Assembly: GCA_900769545.1 (NCBI GenBank)
Contig: CAAGGZ010000142.1
Location: 1 to 21,511 of the forward strand
Length of the DNA stretch: 21,511 nt
Direction: 5' to 3'
From: Clostridia bacterium
Lineage (GTDB): Bacteria; Bacillota; Clostridia; Christensenellales; Borkfalkiaceae
Part shown: piece by piece, positions 6,838 to 14,132 of the stretch
Position numbering within the stretch: position 1 is the stretch's first letter
Layout: every line of letters starts with the position of its first letter
Program-made: the position numbers and the translations under genes
The notes under the pieces: model-generated
Told to the model about the DNA's origin: nothing
The model's input: only the letters and a program-made list of their open reading frames with translations
The model's database searches: none

Positions 6838-7006
6838 TTTTTTCCTCTTCTGCGGCTTTTTTGGAAGGGCAGGCAGAATTACTGCAACCGCTGCAGCCGC
6901 AACCACAGCCGCCCTTGCCGTTTTTCTTTTTCCAAATACTGTACGCCGCAACGCCAACAACCACCAAGGCGGCAGCTACAATGATGATAATATCAATCGG
7001 TCCCAT
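6830..7006 (-). CDS. FeoB-associated Cys-rich membrane protein
   Basis: A 58-residue single-pass membrane peptide typical of feo operons in Firmicutes (the FeoB_associated family). It has one hydrophobic helix at about 4-24 (rich in Ile and Val, ending SIW), a basic stretch KKKNGKG, then a cysteine cluster with CGCGCSGC at 34-41 and a further Cys in SACP at 46, and an acidic tail. Five clustered cysteines suggest binding of Fe2+ or another soft metal on the cytoplasmic side; it may act like FeoC, though this has not been shown for the family. AAAAAGGAG precedes the ATG. It lies about 100 bases after feoB, across a long stem-loop, and its end overlaps the phosphatase start by 8 bases. Confidence 0.92.
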   Translation of the reverse strand: MGPIDIIIIVAAALVVVGVAAYSIWKKKNGKGGCGCGCSGCSNSACPSKKAAEEEKNV

Positions 7007-7027
7007 AGATTCTCCTTTTTAGTCCAA

Positions 7028-7067
7028 TACCTGCCTACCTCATTTTTTAAAATGGGGCAGGCAGGTA
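7028..7067 (-). other. long stem-loop inside the feo operon
   Basis: A 19-bp near-perfect inverted repeat (outer arms TACCTGCCT and AGGCAGGTA, inner arms ending in four A/T pairs) with two imperfect positions and a two-base centre. It lies in the gap between feoB and the Cys-rich gene. No U-tract follows in the direction of transcription, so it is more likely an mRNA-processing or 3'-end-protecting hairpin that sets different levels of feoB and the distal genes than a terminator. Confidence 0.65.
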
Positions 7068-7107
7068 CGAGGTTATTGAAAAAAATCGAAATTTCGTGTA
7101 AACAATG

Positions 7108-9381
7108 TTATTTGGTCTTATACAAAGGCTTTTCTTTTTTATTCATTGCCTTATTGTAAAGCACAATCGCTACGGTTACAAGCACCGCCAACGCCGCCCA
7201 AGCCGCAAGCGTCCAAGTCCATTCCCCAACGGTATAAACCATACAGGAAACAAGATACGACACCGCCACCCAGAATATAAGCGTCCATTTGAACTTTCCT
7301 TTACCGATTTCCGCTTTCGCCGTAGCCACCGCCGCAAAACAAGGAATCGTCAACATATTAAAGGCGATAAATGCAACCAATGCCGACATACTGATTCCCG
7401 TTGCTTGAATCATAACCGCTACTTCCGCAACGCCTTCTTCCGTTCCTTCAAAGCCTGCAATAATACAAGCCGCCAATGCGCCAAACGTCGCAATTACGTT
7501 CTCTTTTGCAATCAAGCCCGTAATCGCCGCTACCGCAAACATCCAGCCGTATGCGCCAAGCTGCACGCCAAACCCAAGCGGCGTGAAAAAAGGAAGAATG
7601 AGCTTACCAATCGAAGCGAGAATGGAAGAATCAATTCCTTCTGCGCCCACATAAGACCAATTCCAAGTAAAATTGGACAAGAACCAGATAACGATGGTCG
7701 AAGCAAAAATAATGGTAAATGCCTTTTGAATAAAGTGTTTTGCCTTATCCCAAAGGTGCAATAAAAGGTTTTTTACCCCCGGCATATGGTAGATGGGAAG
7801 CTCCATAATAAAGGGAGACGCTTCACCGCGCATCGTGGTGTTTCTCATCACAAGGAGCGCCACCAAAGCCGTTGCAATACCAAGCACGTACATTCCATAA
7901 GTGATAACGTCTGCGTTACCTTTACCGAAACTCATAACGATGCCGCCTGCAATCGCCGTCAAAATAGGCAATTTTGCTCCGCAAGAGAAGAAAGGAATGA
8001 CGCGAACCGTCGCTTCACGCTCTCTCTCGTCAGCCATAGTACGGGTGTTGATCATTGCAGGAACGGAGCAACCAAAGCCCATAATCATAGGCATAAACGC
8101 TCTGCCCGAAACACCGAAACGACGGAAAATTCTATCCAACATAAACGCAACACGCGCCATATAGCCGCTATCTTCCAAAATCGAGAAGAACAGGAAAAGC
8201 ACCAAAATCTGAGGCAAGAAAGACAAAACCGATACAAGACCGCCCCATACGCCGTCACATACGAGCCCTGTTACCGCCTCGCTCGCTCCAAGAGCGTCCA
8301 TACCAAGCGCCAACCATTCCCCGATTTGGCTTGTCAACAAATCAAGCGCATTAAACAAAATAACGCCGGGAGAATTAAGCCCACCTGCAAAGAACACGCC
8401 TTTCGCCGCCGAGCCTTCCACGCCACACCATTCGCCAAACGAGGGAATGATACTCCCTAAATAAAACAGGTTTTCCGAGAACGTCAAGTGGAAAATAAGG
8501 AACATAATCGCAAGGAAAATGGGAATACCTGCCCATTTATTTGTCAATACTCTGTCCGCTTTATCGGACGCAGACAACTCCCCATGCGTGCGTTTTCTCG
8601 CTCTGGTTAAAGTCGTCGAAAAATGCGCCGTGATATACTTATATCGTTCGTCGGCAATCGTTGCCTCCGCATCCCCGTTAAAACCGTCCTTTTTCGCTAC
8701 GTTTTCTTCGATAAACGCCTGCACCGCACGGGCTTCCGCAGGGTGATTATTCACTTCGATTTCGTCCTTTTCCACAAGCTTTATCGCGTGGAACAAGGGC
8801 GCGCCAACTTCTTTTAATTTGAGCGCAATTTCTGCATTCGCAATCGCGGAACCGAGTACGGAATGGCGGAGCACGCTCTCGCCCGAGCGTTTGAACGCAA
8901 CGGCTTCTAACGCTCTTTTCATCAAAACGTCTACGTTGTTACCTTTTAAAGCGGAAATTTCCACAACGGGGAAGCCGATTCGCTTTTCCAACGTCTTAAC
9001 GTCAATTTTGTCGCCTTCTTTTTCCAAAACATCCGTCATATTCAAAGCAACGACCATCGGCACGTCGAGCTCCATAAGCTGTGTTGTCAAATAGAGGTTA
9101 CGCTCCAAATTGGTGACGTCTACAATGTTGATAATGCAAGCAGGCTCTTCCTCCAAAAGGAAGTTTCTCGCAATCACTTCTTCAGGGGTGTACGGCGAAA
9201 GAGAATAAATCCCCGGTAAATCCACAATTTCCACGGGATGACTGCCCTTTTTATACGTCCCCACACGTTTGTCAACGGTAACCCCCGGCCAATTACCCAC
9301 GTGCGCCGTGCTACCCGTCAATGCGTTGAATAGCGTGGTTTTCCCCGCGTTCGGGTTACCAGCCAATGCAAATTTTAACAT
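7108..9381 (-). CDS. feoB: ferrous iron transporter FeoB
   Basis: A 757-residue inner-membrane Fe2+ transporter. The cytoplasmic G domain is complete: G1 GNPNAGKTT at residues 8-16, switch region NWPGVTVDKR at 30-39, G3 DLPG at 54-57, G4 NMTD and G5 SALKG, followed by a helical GDI-type region to about 270. The membrane part has the two Gate repeats, the first with GCSVPAM and SCGAKLPIL, the second with about four further helices, and the cysteines thought to line the iron path are present. Length is normal and the C terminus is basic. The start is preceded by GGAG at 12 bases. It is 21 bases after feoA and is the main gene of a promoter flanked by DtxR-type palindromes, so iron repression is inferred. 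Confidence 0.98.
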   Translation of the reverse strand: MLKFALAGNPNAGKTTLFNALTGSTAHVGNWPGVTVDKRVGTYKKGSHPVEIVDLPGIYSLSPYTPEEVIARNFLLEEEPACIINIVDVTNLERNLYLTTQLMELDVPMVVALNMTDVLEKEGDKIDVKTLEKRIGFPVVEISALKGNNVDVLMKRALEAVAFKRSGESVLRHSVLGSAIANAEIALKLKEVGAPLFHAIKLVEKDEIEVNNHPAEARAVQAFIEENVAKKDGFNGDAEATIADERYKYITAHFSTTLTRARKRTHGELSASDKADRVLTNKWAGIPIFLAIMFLIFHLTFSENLFYLGSIIPSFGEWCGVEGSAAKGVFFAGGLNSPGVILFNALDLLTSQIGEWLALGMDALGASEAVTGLVCDGVWGGLVSVLSFLPQILVLFLFFSILEDSGYMARVAFMLDRIFRRFGVSGRAFMPMIMGFGCSVPAMINTRTMADEREREATVRVIPFFSCGAKLPILTAIAGGIVMSFGKGNADVITYGMYVLGIATALVALLVMRNTTMRGEASPFIMELPIYHMPGVKNLLLHLWDKAKHFIQKAFTIIFASTIVIWFLSNFTWNWSYVGAEGIDSSILASIGKLILPFFTPLGFGVQLGAYGWMFAVAAITGLIAKENVIATFGALAACIIAGFEGTEEGVAEVAVMIQATGISMSALVAFIAFNMLTIPCFAAVATAKAEIGKGKFKWTLIFWVAVSYLVSCMVYTVGEWTWTLAAWAALAVLVTVAIVLYNKAMNKKEKPLYKTK

Positions 9382-9402
9382 ATTCTATGTACTCCTATCT
9401 TT

Positions 9403-9624
9403 TTACTCCATTTCTACCTGAGCCGCCTCCGCTTTACGCAAAGTCAACTCATATCCGCGAAGAGAAATTTCAATCGGGTCACCCAAAGGCGCTTTTTTAC
9501 GAAGATAAATTTCCGCCCCGGGCGTAATCCCCATATCAAAAAGTCTGCGACGAATTGCGCCTTCTCCGTGTACCACCTTTACCTTTCCTTTCTCTCCTAT
9601 CGAAAGCTGTGACAAAAGTTTCAT
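9403..9624 (-). CDS. feoA: ferrous iron transport protein A, FeoA
   Basis: A 73-residue SH3-like cytosolic protein that accompanies FeoB and is thought to modulate its G domain. Family features are clear: an early LSQLSIGEKGKV segment, the RRRLFDMGITPG core and the end GYELTLRKAEAAQV. Length is typical. GTAGGAGGTAG immediately upstream is a near-perfect Shine-Dalgarno. First gene of the feo operon. Confidence 0.97.
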   Translation of the reverse strand: MKLLSQLSIGEKGKVKVVHGEGAIRRRLFDMGITPGAEIYLRKKAPLGDPIEISLRGYELTLRKAEAAQVEME

Positions 9625-9655
9625 TTCTACCTCCTACATCTCCGCTTCTAATTTT

Positions 9656-9671
9656 CTTAACCGCGGTTAAG
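9656..9671. promoter_or_regulatory. palindromic operator in the feoA leader (DtxR-type)
   Basis: CTTAACCGCGGTTAAG is a perfect 16-bp palindrome located between the expected feo transcription start (about 9708) and the feoA ribosome binding site. Its TTAACC/GGTTAA halves resemble iron-regulator boxes such as that of IdeR. The adjacent gene encodes a DtxR-family repressor, which makes it the obvious ligand. Confidence 0.75.
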
Positions 9672-9714
9672 TTTTATTTTAAAAAGAAAAGCGGAACTAA
9701 CCGTTTACGATGAT

Positions 9715-9743
9715 ATTATATCACCATTTTATGCCATTGTCAA
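9715..9743 (-). promoter_or_regulatory. sigma-A promoter of the feo operon
   Basis: On the minus strand TTGACA (9738-9743), a 17-nt spacer and TATAAT (9715-9720): both hexamers are exact consensus. Such a strong promoter fits a repressor-controlled operon. A weaker half-palindrome, CTAACCGTTTACG, covers the start site at 9697-9709. Confidence 0.9.
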
Positions 9744-9749
9744 CAAAAA

Positions 9750-9765
9750 ATAAACCTTGGTTAAG
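9750..9765. promoter_or_regulatory. second DtxR-type operator, upstream of the feo -35 box
   Basis: Read on the minus strand the site is CTTAACCAAGGTTTA, matching the palindrome at 9656-9671 in both half-sites with one change. It begins eight bases upstream of the -35 hexamer. Two sites about 80 bp apart bracket the promoter. Confidence 0.65.
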
Positions 9766-9804
9766 AAATTTTTTATTTATTTTTTTTCTTACCTAATAAT
9801 ATAT

Positions 9805-9849
9805 AAAGCGCAAAACGTTCATATTTTTCCACATGAGGTCTTGCGCTTT
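9805..9849 (-). terminator. possible terminator after the DtxR-family gene
   Basis: AAAGCGCAA and TTGCGCTTT form a 9-bp stem enclosing a 27-base loop that can fold further. On the minus strand it is followed by the A/T-rich TATATATTATT. The large loop and mixed tail make it weaker than the other terminators here. Confidence 0.55.
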
Positions 9850-9856
9850 TATTATA

Positions 9857-10225
9857 TTATTGAATATTTTTTTTCATCATCAAAAACGTTTCTTCGGAAA
9901 TGAGGTGTTCCATACGGCAAGCGTCTTCTTCCGCAGCGCTCGCCGAAACGCCGTTTTGTATGAGATAGTCACGGATAATACAATGTTTTTCATACACCGC
10001 TTCCGCATAAAGCCTGCCTTTTTCAGTAAGGTACAGGTGTTTTCCGTCCTCGTAGATATACTCCTTTTCAAACAGGAGCTTCATCGCTTTATTTACCGCC
10101 GCCTGCGAAACGTTCAGACGTTTCGAAACGTCAATGCGGTGTACGATGGGAAGCTCTCGACTGAGCGTCAAGATACTTTCTAAATAATCTTCTTCCGATT
10201 GATGAAATTTGATATTAGTACTCAT
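9857..10225 (-). CDS. DtxR-family metal-dependent repressor (iron type inferred)
   Basis: A 122-residue DNA-binding repressor with an N-terminal winged helix-turn-helix (about 8-66, recognition region NVSQAAVNKAMKLL) and the DtxR dimerisation and metal domain; there is no C-terminal SH3-like domain, as in MntR. Candidate metal ligands are D13, E16, H81, C103, E106 and H107. The CRMEH motif (103-107) has Cys where DtxR and IdeR have the Cys that binds iron; MntR has Glu there. I therefore favour Fe2+ sensing. AAAGGAAAGGAAA before the ATG is the ribosome binding site. It follows queA by 53 bases, possibly as the last gene of the ruv operon, and lies just upstream of feoAB, whose promoter carries fitting palindromes. 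Confidence 0.9.
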   Translation of the reverse strand: MSTNIKFHQSEEDYLESILTLSRELPIVHRIDVSKRLNVSQAAVNKAMKLLFEKEYIYEDGKHLYLTEKGRLYAEAVYEKHCIIRDYLIQNGVSASAAEEDACRMEHLISEETFLMMKKNIQ

Positions 10226-10278
10226 TTTCCTTTCCTTTTTTAATTCATCTCGTACATGGTATGGGTATTTTCAACGTA

Positions 10279-11352
10279 TTAGATTATCAAACAGGCGTCG
10301 CCAAAGGAGAAAAAGCGGTACTTATTCTCCACCGCATACTTGTACACGTCCAAAATCTCCTCTCTACCCGTCAAACACGCCACCAACATAATCAACGTGC
10401 TCTCGGGTAAATGAAAATTGGTAATCAATGCGTCCACACACTTCATTTTATAAGGCGGATACAGGAAAATCTCCGTATTTCCACTGCAAGCCTTAACCAT
10501 TCCGTTTTCATCGGCAACACTCTCCAACGTTCGCACGGAAGTCGTTCCAACAGCGATAACTCTGCGCCCTTCTTTTTTCGCGCGGTTGATAACCTCGGCC
10601 GCCCGCTCCCCAATTTGATAATATTCGGAGTGCATTTTATGGTCGGTAATAATTTCTTCATTGACAGGACGGAACGTCCCCAAACCTACGTGTAAAAGCA
10701 CCTCCGCCATCTCCACGCCTTTGTTTTTGAGCTTTTCAATCAACTCGTCCGTGAAATGCAGACCTGCCGTCGGAGCTGCCGCAGAACCGTCCACTTTACT
10801 GTACACGGTGTTGTATCGTGCTTGGTTTTCCAATTTTTCCTTGATATAGGGCGGCAAGGGCATAGTGCCTACCCTTGAAAGCACGTCCTCAAAAGAGCCT
10901 TCATAAGAAAACTCAATGATACGCTCCCCCGAGTCCGTTATATCCCGAACAACGAAAGAAAGCTCCTCCCCGATCGTCATTTCCACGCCGATTTTCCCTT
11001 TTTTTCCAGGACGCATCAACACTTCCCAAGTATTGAGGTTATGACGCTTTAACAGCAAAACTTCCACTACGCCGCCGTGTTTGGTTTGCGCATACATACG
11101 CGCAGGAATAACCTTTGTATTATTGACGACCAAGACGTCGCCTTCCTGCAAATAATCCACTACGTCACGGAAAATTTTATCCGTTATGCGCTTTTGCGCT
11201 CTGTCATACACCAACAAACGAGAGGAGTCGCGAGGCTCGACAGGAGTCTGCGCAATCCGCTCTTCGGGTAAATCATAATAAAAATCACTTTTTTTATACT
11301 GTACTTTTTCTTGCATATCCCTTCTGTTTTTATCGGCAAATACACAATTCAT
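10279..11352 (-). CDS. queA: S-adenosylmethionine:tRNA ribosyltransferase-isomerase QueA
   Basis: QueA transfers the ribosyl part of SAM to preQ1 in tRNA and isomerises it to epoxyqueuosine. Signatures are DFYYDLPEERIAQTPVEPRDSSRLLV near the N terminus, VNNTKVIPARM, TAGLHFTDELIEKL, HVGLGTFRPV and NFHLPESTLIMLV near the end. The long form has 357 residues; family members usually start close to the DF motif, so the ATG at 11316 (345 residues) is an alternative, but AGGT at good spacing supports 11352 while the SD-like AAGGG before 11316 is only two bases away from it. It lies 20 bases after ruvB in the ruvCAB unit, a common arrangement in Firmicutes. The product is the substrate of QueH, encoded at 3877-4485. 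Confidence 0.96.
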   Translation of the reverse strand: MNCVFADKNRRDMQEKVQYKKSDFYYDLPEERIAQTPVEPRDSSRLLVYDRAQKRITDKIFRDVVDYLQEGDVLVVNNTKVIPARMYAQTKHGGVVEVLLLKRHNLNTWEVLMRPGKKGKIGVEMTIGEELSFVVRDITDSGERIIEFSYEGSFEDVLSRVGTMPLPPYIKEKLENQARYNTVYSKVDGSAAAPTAGLHFTDELIEKLKNKGVEMAEVLLHVGLGTFRPVNEEIITDHKMHSEYYQIGERAAEVINRAKKEGRRVIAVGTTSVRTLESVADENGMVKACSGNTEIFLYPPYKMKCVDALITNFHLPESTLIMLVACLTGREEILDVYKYAVENKYRFFSFGDACLII

Positions 11353-11372
11353 CGCATACCTGCCCCTATTCT

Positions 11373-12434
11373 TTATTCGTCTGATTCAAAAATAGAAATC
11401 TGTCTTTTCGCTTTCATCGACGGCTGTAAACCCATGTGCGCGTAACCGTCTTTTAAGCAAATTCTGCCTCTCGGCGTGCGAGCGATAAACCCAAGCTGCA
11501 ACAAATACGGCTCGTAAACGTCCTCGATGGTATTTGCGTCCTCGTTGATGGTCGCCGCCAGCGTCTCCAAGCCCGTAGGGCCACCGCCGAATTTCTCAAT
11601 AAGCGCGCGAAGCAGGCTTCTATCCGTTTCATCCAAGCCAAGCTCGTCAATCTCCAATCTTGACAACGCAAACCGAGCGTCTTCACGCACAATATGGTCA
11701 TTCCCTTTCACGAGCGAAAAGTCGCGCACACGTTTAAGAAGTCTGTTTGCAATACGGGGCGTTCCGCGGCTTCTTCTTGCAATCTCTGCCGCCGCATCGT
11801 CGTCGATTTGGATTTCCAACGCCCTTGCAGAACGAGAAACAATCTCCTGCAATTCCTGCGGCGTATACATTTCCAAACGGTTGATAATACCGAAACGGTC
11901 GCGAAGAGGCGCAGCAAGCATCCCCACACGAGTAGTTGCGCCAATCAATGTGAATTTTTTCAGCGCAAACCGTATATTCCTCGCAGACGGACCCTTCCCG
12001 ACAATAATGTCGAGCGCATAATCCTCCATCGCAGAATATAAAATTTCTTCTACGGAACGGTTCAAGCGGTGAATTTCGTCAATAAAGAGCACGTCCCCGT
12101 CATTCAAATTTGTCAAAATCGCCGCCAAGTCTCCCGAGCGTTCAATCGCGGGACCACTGGTGAGTTTGATAGAAACCCCCATTTCATTGGCAATAATATG
12201 CGAAAGCGTGGTTTTACCAAGCCCTGGAGGTCCATACAAAAGCACGTGATCGAGCGCCTCACCGCGCGCTTTCGCCGCCGTAATGTACACGCTGAGATTT
12301 TCTTTTACCTTTTGTTGCCCAACGTAATCCGCCATAATCTTCGGACGAAGTACGTTCTCTTCCGCGTCATATTCTGTTTTCGTACTTACAAGCAAGTTTT
12401 CCTCGCCGTAATCAAAATCTTCCTCTTCAAACAT
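11373..12434 (-). CDS. ruvB: Holliday junction branch-migration ATPase RuvB
   Basis: A 353-residue AAA+ motor that forms hexamers on both sides of a RuvA-bound Holliday junction and drives branch migration. Visible motifs: the N-terminal LRPKIMADYVGQ, Walker A GPPGLGKTT, Walker B FIDEIHRL, sensor GATTRVGMLAAPLRDRFG, arginine finger region RGTPRIANRLL, and the winged-helix end with GRICLKDGYAHMG. Length is normal. AGGAA precedes the start. It lies 66 bases after ruvA and 20 before queA. Confidence 0.98.
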   Translation of the reverse strand: MFEEEDFDYGEENLLVSTKTEYDAEENVLRPKIMADYVGQQKVKENLSVYITAAKARGEALDHVLLYGPPGLGKTTLSHIIANEMGVSIKLTSGPAIERSGDLAAILTNLNDGDVLFIDEIHRLNRSVEEILYSAMEDYALDIIVGKGPSARNIRFALKKFTLIGATTRVGMLAAPLRDRFGIINRLEMYTPQELQEIVSRSARALEIQIDDDAAAEIARRSRGTPRIANRLLKRVRDFSLVKGNDHIVREDARFALSRLEIDELGLDETDRSLLRALIEKFGGGPTGLETLAATINEDANTIEDVYEPYLLQLGFIARTPRGRICLKDGYAHMGLQPSMKAKRQISIFESDE

Positions 12435-12500
12435 AATTTTTCCTATTGTTGAGATTAAATCTTATTTGTTTATTGAGATTAAATATTGTTTATTACTGTG

Positions 12501-13115
12501 TCAGATACCGCCCTGCAACGCCTTCATAATAATTTCTTCCACGGTTGCCGCACCCAAATCGTGGGCTTTTTTAACCGCTTGCGTACTTTCGGAGCGTGTA
12601 AAACCCAACCCCATCAAGGCAGAAACCGCCTCTTCGTCCAACGCAGACAGTTTGACGGGAGCGGCGCTTTCCAAAGCAGCCGAAAGGGAATCCCCACTTG
12701 CGCTGATAACCTCCGCCGCAGAAATTTTGCCGTGTAATTCCAAAACAATTTTCTCCGCAGTCTTTTTTCCCAAGCCTTTGACTGCGCTTAATCTCTTTAC
12801 GTCTGCCGTTGCCACCGCTTGCGCAAAATCATCTGCGCTGAGCGACGCCAAAATGGAGATACCCATTTTAGGTCCAACCCCCGACACGGAGATAAGCTTC
12901 AGAAATAATTCCTTTTCTTTGGGAGAGGCAAACCCAAACAGCGTTGCTCCGTCCTCTTTTATTTGCAAATAAGTGTAAAGCTCGCCCACTTCGCCCTGCG
13001 CAAGCTTCGCAAACGCCCCACCAGAGCAATACACTTCATACCCAACGCCGTTGACGTCCAAAATTACCGTCTCCGCCGTCAAAGCCAACACCTTACCTCT
13101 AAGATATGCTATCAT
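12501..13115 (-). CDS. ruvA: Holliday junction DNA-binding protein RuvA
   Basis: A 204-residue protein that binds the four-way junction as a tetramer and recruits RuvB. It shows the OB-fold start MIAYLRGKVL, the helix-hairpin-helix segments SVSGVGPKMGISIL and AVKGLGKKTAEKIVLEL, a flexible Ala/Ser-rich linker near 140-155 and the C-terminal RuvB-contact domain (EEAVSALMGLGFTRSE). AAAGGAGAGG is the ribosome binding site. It starts 12 bases after ruvC. Confidence 0.97.
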   Translation of the reverse strand: MIAYLRGKVLALTAETVILDVNGVGYEVYCSGGAFAKLAQGEVGELYTYLQIKEDGATLFGFASPKEKELFLKLISVSGVGPKMGISILASLSADDFAQAVATADVKRLSAVKGLGKKTAEKIVLELHGKISAAEVISASGDSLSAALESAAPVKLSALDEEAVSALMGLGFTRSESTQAVKKAHDLGAATVEEIIMKALQGGI

Positions 13116-13127
13116 AACCCTCTCCTT

Positions 13128-13871
13128 TTAGTCCTTTTTTGTGGAACGCATCCCCGTCGTTTTCGGTTTCACCGCAGGCTTTGGCGCGCTGAGCGACGCC
13201 CTGCCTACTCCTGTAACACCCGAAATTCCCGTTGCTTTTTGCAATGCGCTCGCATTCGCCGCAGAGGAAAAACCTCCGCTTGATTTACCACGTTTAGAAC
13301 CCCTCGTTCCTGCCGCCATAAGCTCCTGATAAGCAGTTACGGGCGCATTATTCTGCCCCTTTGCTCTCGTCATATTACCAACGGCAAACAACTCGCCAAA
13401 GCGGCTCGCCGAAGCGTGACAGAGCGCGATTGCAAGGGCGTCCGCCGCGTCGTCGGGCTTTGGAACGGTTTTTAAATGCAACAGCGAAGTTACCACCGAC
13501 TGGATTTGCTTTTTATCCGCCCTGCCATAACCCGTCAACGCCTGTTTTATCTGCATAGGCGTATATTCGTATAACCTGCCGCAAAATTTAACGCACGTCA
13601 ACAGCGCAACGCCGCGCGCATGCGCAACGGCAATACCCGTTGTAATATTCTTGGAGAAGAACAATTCCTCCATGGCAATCTCGTCGGGTTGGAACTTTTC
13701 CAAAATTTTATTGATTCCCTCTTCAAGCATCGCCAAACGGACAGGAAGAGCCTCCTCTTTAGGAGTGACAATCACTCCGCAATCGATGGCGCGACAGTTT
13801 CCTCGCGCGTCCTTTTCAATGATTCCGTAACCCAAAGTCGCAATACCCGGGTCGATGCCTAAAATTATCAT
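13128..13871 (-). CDS. ruvC: Holliday junction endonuclease RuvC with an unusual basic C-terminal tail
   Basis: RuvC cuts Holliday junctions symmetrically. The nuclease core occupies about residues 1-165 with acidic catalytic positions D7 (GIDPGIATLGYG), E68/E69 (AMEELFF) and D141/D144 (KPDDAADALA). The protein is 247 residues long, while RuvC is usually 160-190; the extra 80 residues are low-complexity and basic, rich in Ser, Gly, Ala and Lys (for example TRGSKRGKSSGG and the end KPKTTGMRSTKKD), probably disordered. The tail reads without interruption and stops 12 bases before ruvA, so it is not a frameshift. AGGA lies ahead of the ATG. First gene of the ruvCAB-queA operon. Confidence 0.96.
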   Translation of the reverse strand: MIILGIDPGIATLGYGIIEKDARGNCRAIDCGVIVTPKEEALPVRLAMLEEGINKILEKFQPDEIAMEELFFSKNITTGIAVAHARGVALLTCVKFCGRLYEYTPMQIKQALTGYGRADKKQIQSVVTSLLHLKTVPKPDDAADALAIALCHASASRFGELFAVGNMTRAKGQNNAPVTAYQELMAAGTRGSKRGKSSGGFSSAANASALQKATGISGVTGVGRASLSAPKPAVKPKTTGMRSTKKD

Positions 13872-13903
13872 ATACTTTTCCTGTGTTTTTTAGCCTTTTT
13901 ACT

Positions 13904-13932
13904 ATTGTACCAAAAAGAAAGCAAAAAGTCAA
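13904..13932 (-). promoter_or_regulatory. sigma-A promoter of the ruvC operon
   Basis: On the minus strand TTGACT (13927-13932), a 17-nt spacer and TACAAT (13904-13909), giving a short leader of about 25 bases before ruvC. Confidence 0.75.
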
Positions 13933-13933
13933 G

Positions 13934-13949
13934 ATTAACTGTGGTTAAG
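13934..13949. promoter_or_regulatory. near-palindrome resembling the feo operators, upstream of ruvC
   Basis: The core TTAACTGTGGTTAA (13935-13948) matches the feo palindrome in all but one half-site base. It abuts the -35 box of the ruvC promoter and lies about 45 bases upstream of the -35 box of the divergent small-peptide promoter, so either unit could be the target. Binding is inferred only. Confidence 0.45.
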
Positions 13950-13993
13950 TTGAAATTCCTTGCGAATTTTCAAAAAAAGATGGCAGACTCCTC

Positions 13994-14021
13994 TTGACAA
14001 TCGGAAAATACATAGTATAAT
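13994..14021 (+). promoter_or_regulatory. sigma-A promoter of the small-peptide transcript
   Basis: TTGACA (13994-13999), a 16-nt spacer and TATAAT (14016-14021): two consensus hexamers. The expected start near 14028 leaves a leader of about 105 bases. Confidence 0.82.
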
Positions 14022-14132
14022 AAGCCTGCGACGGATAAAACAAGTTTTCGCCCTTCACACACCACGGCTTCACGCCGATTTCGTAGCGACTTTCCGCTCT
14101 CCTGACCACAAGTCGGAAAAAGGAGATTGCTT

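Noticed and set aside
6838..6960. 41-residue N-terminal extension of the LMW phosphatase
   Set aside because: It would read the Cys-rich membrane gene in another frame; the P-loop sits at the usual distance from the ATG at 6837.
7105..8460. Long plus-strand open frames (219 and 224 codons)
   Set aside because: Both are antisense to feoB and have low-complexity Arg/Asn/His-rich translations.
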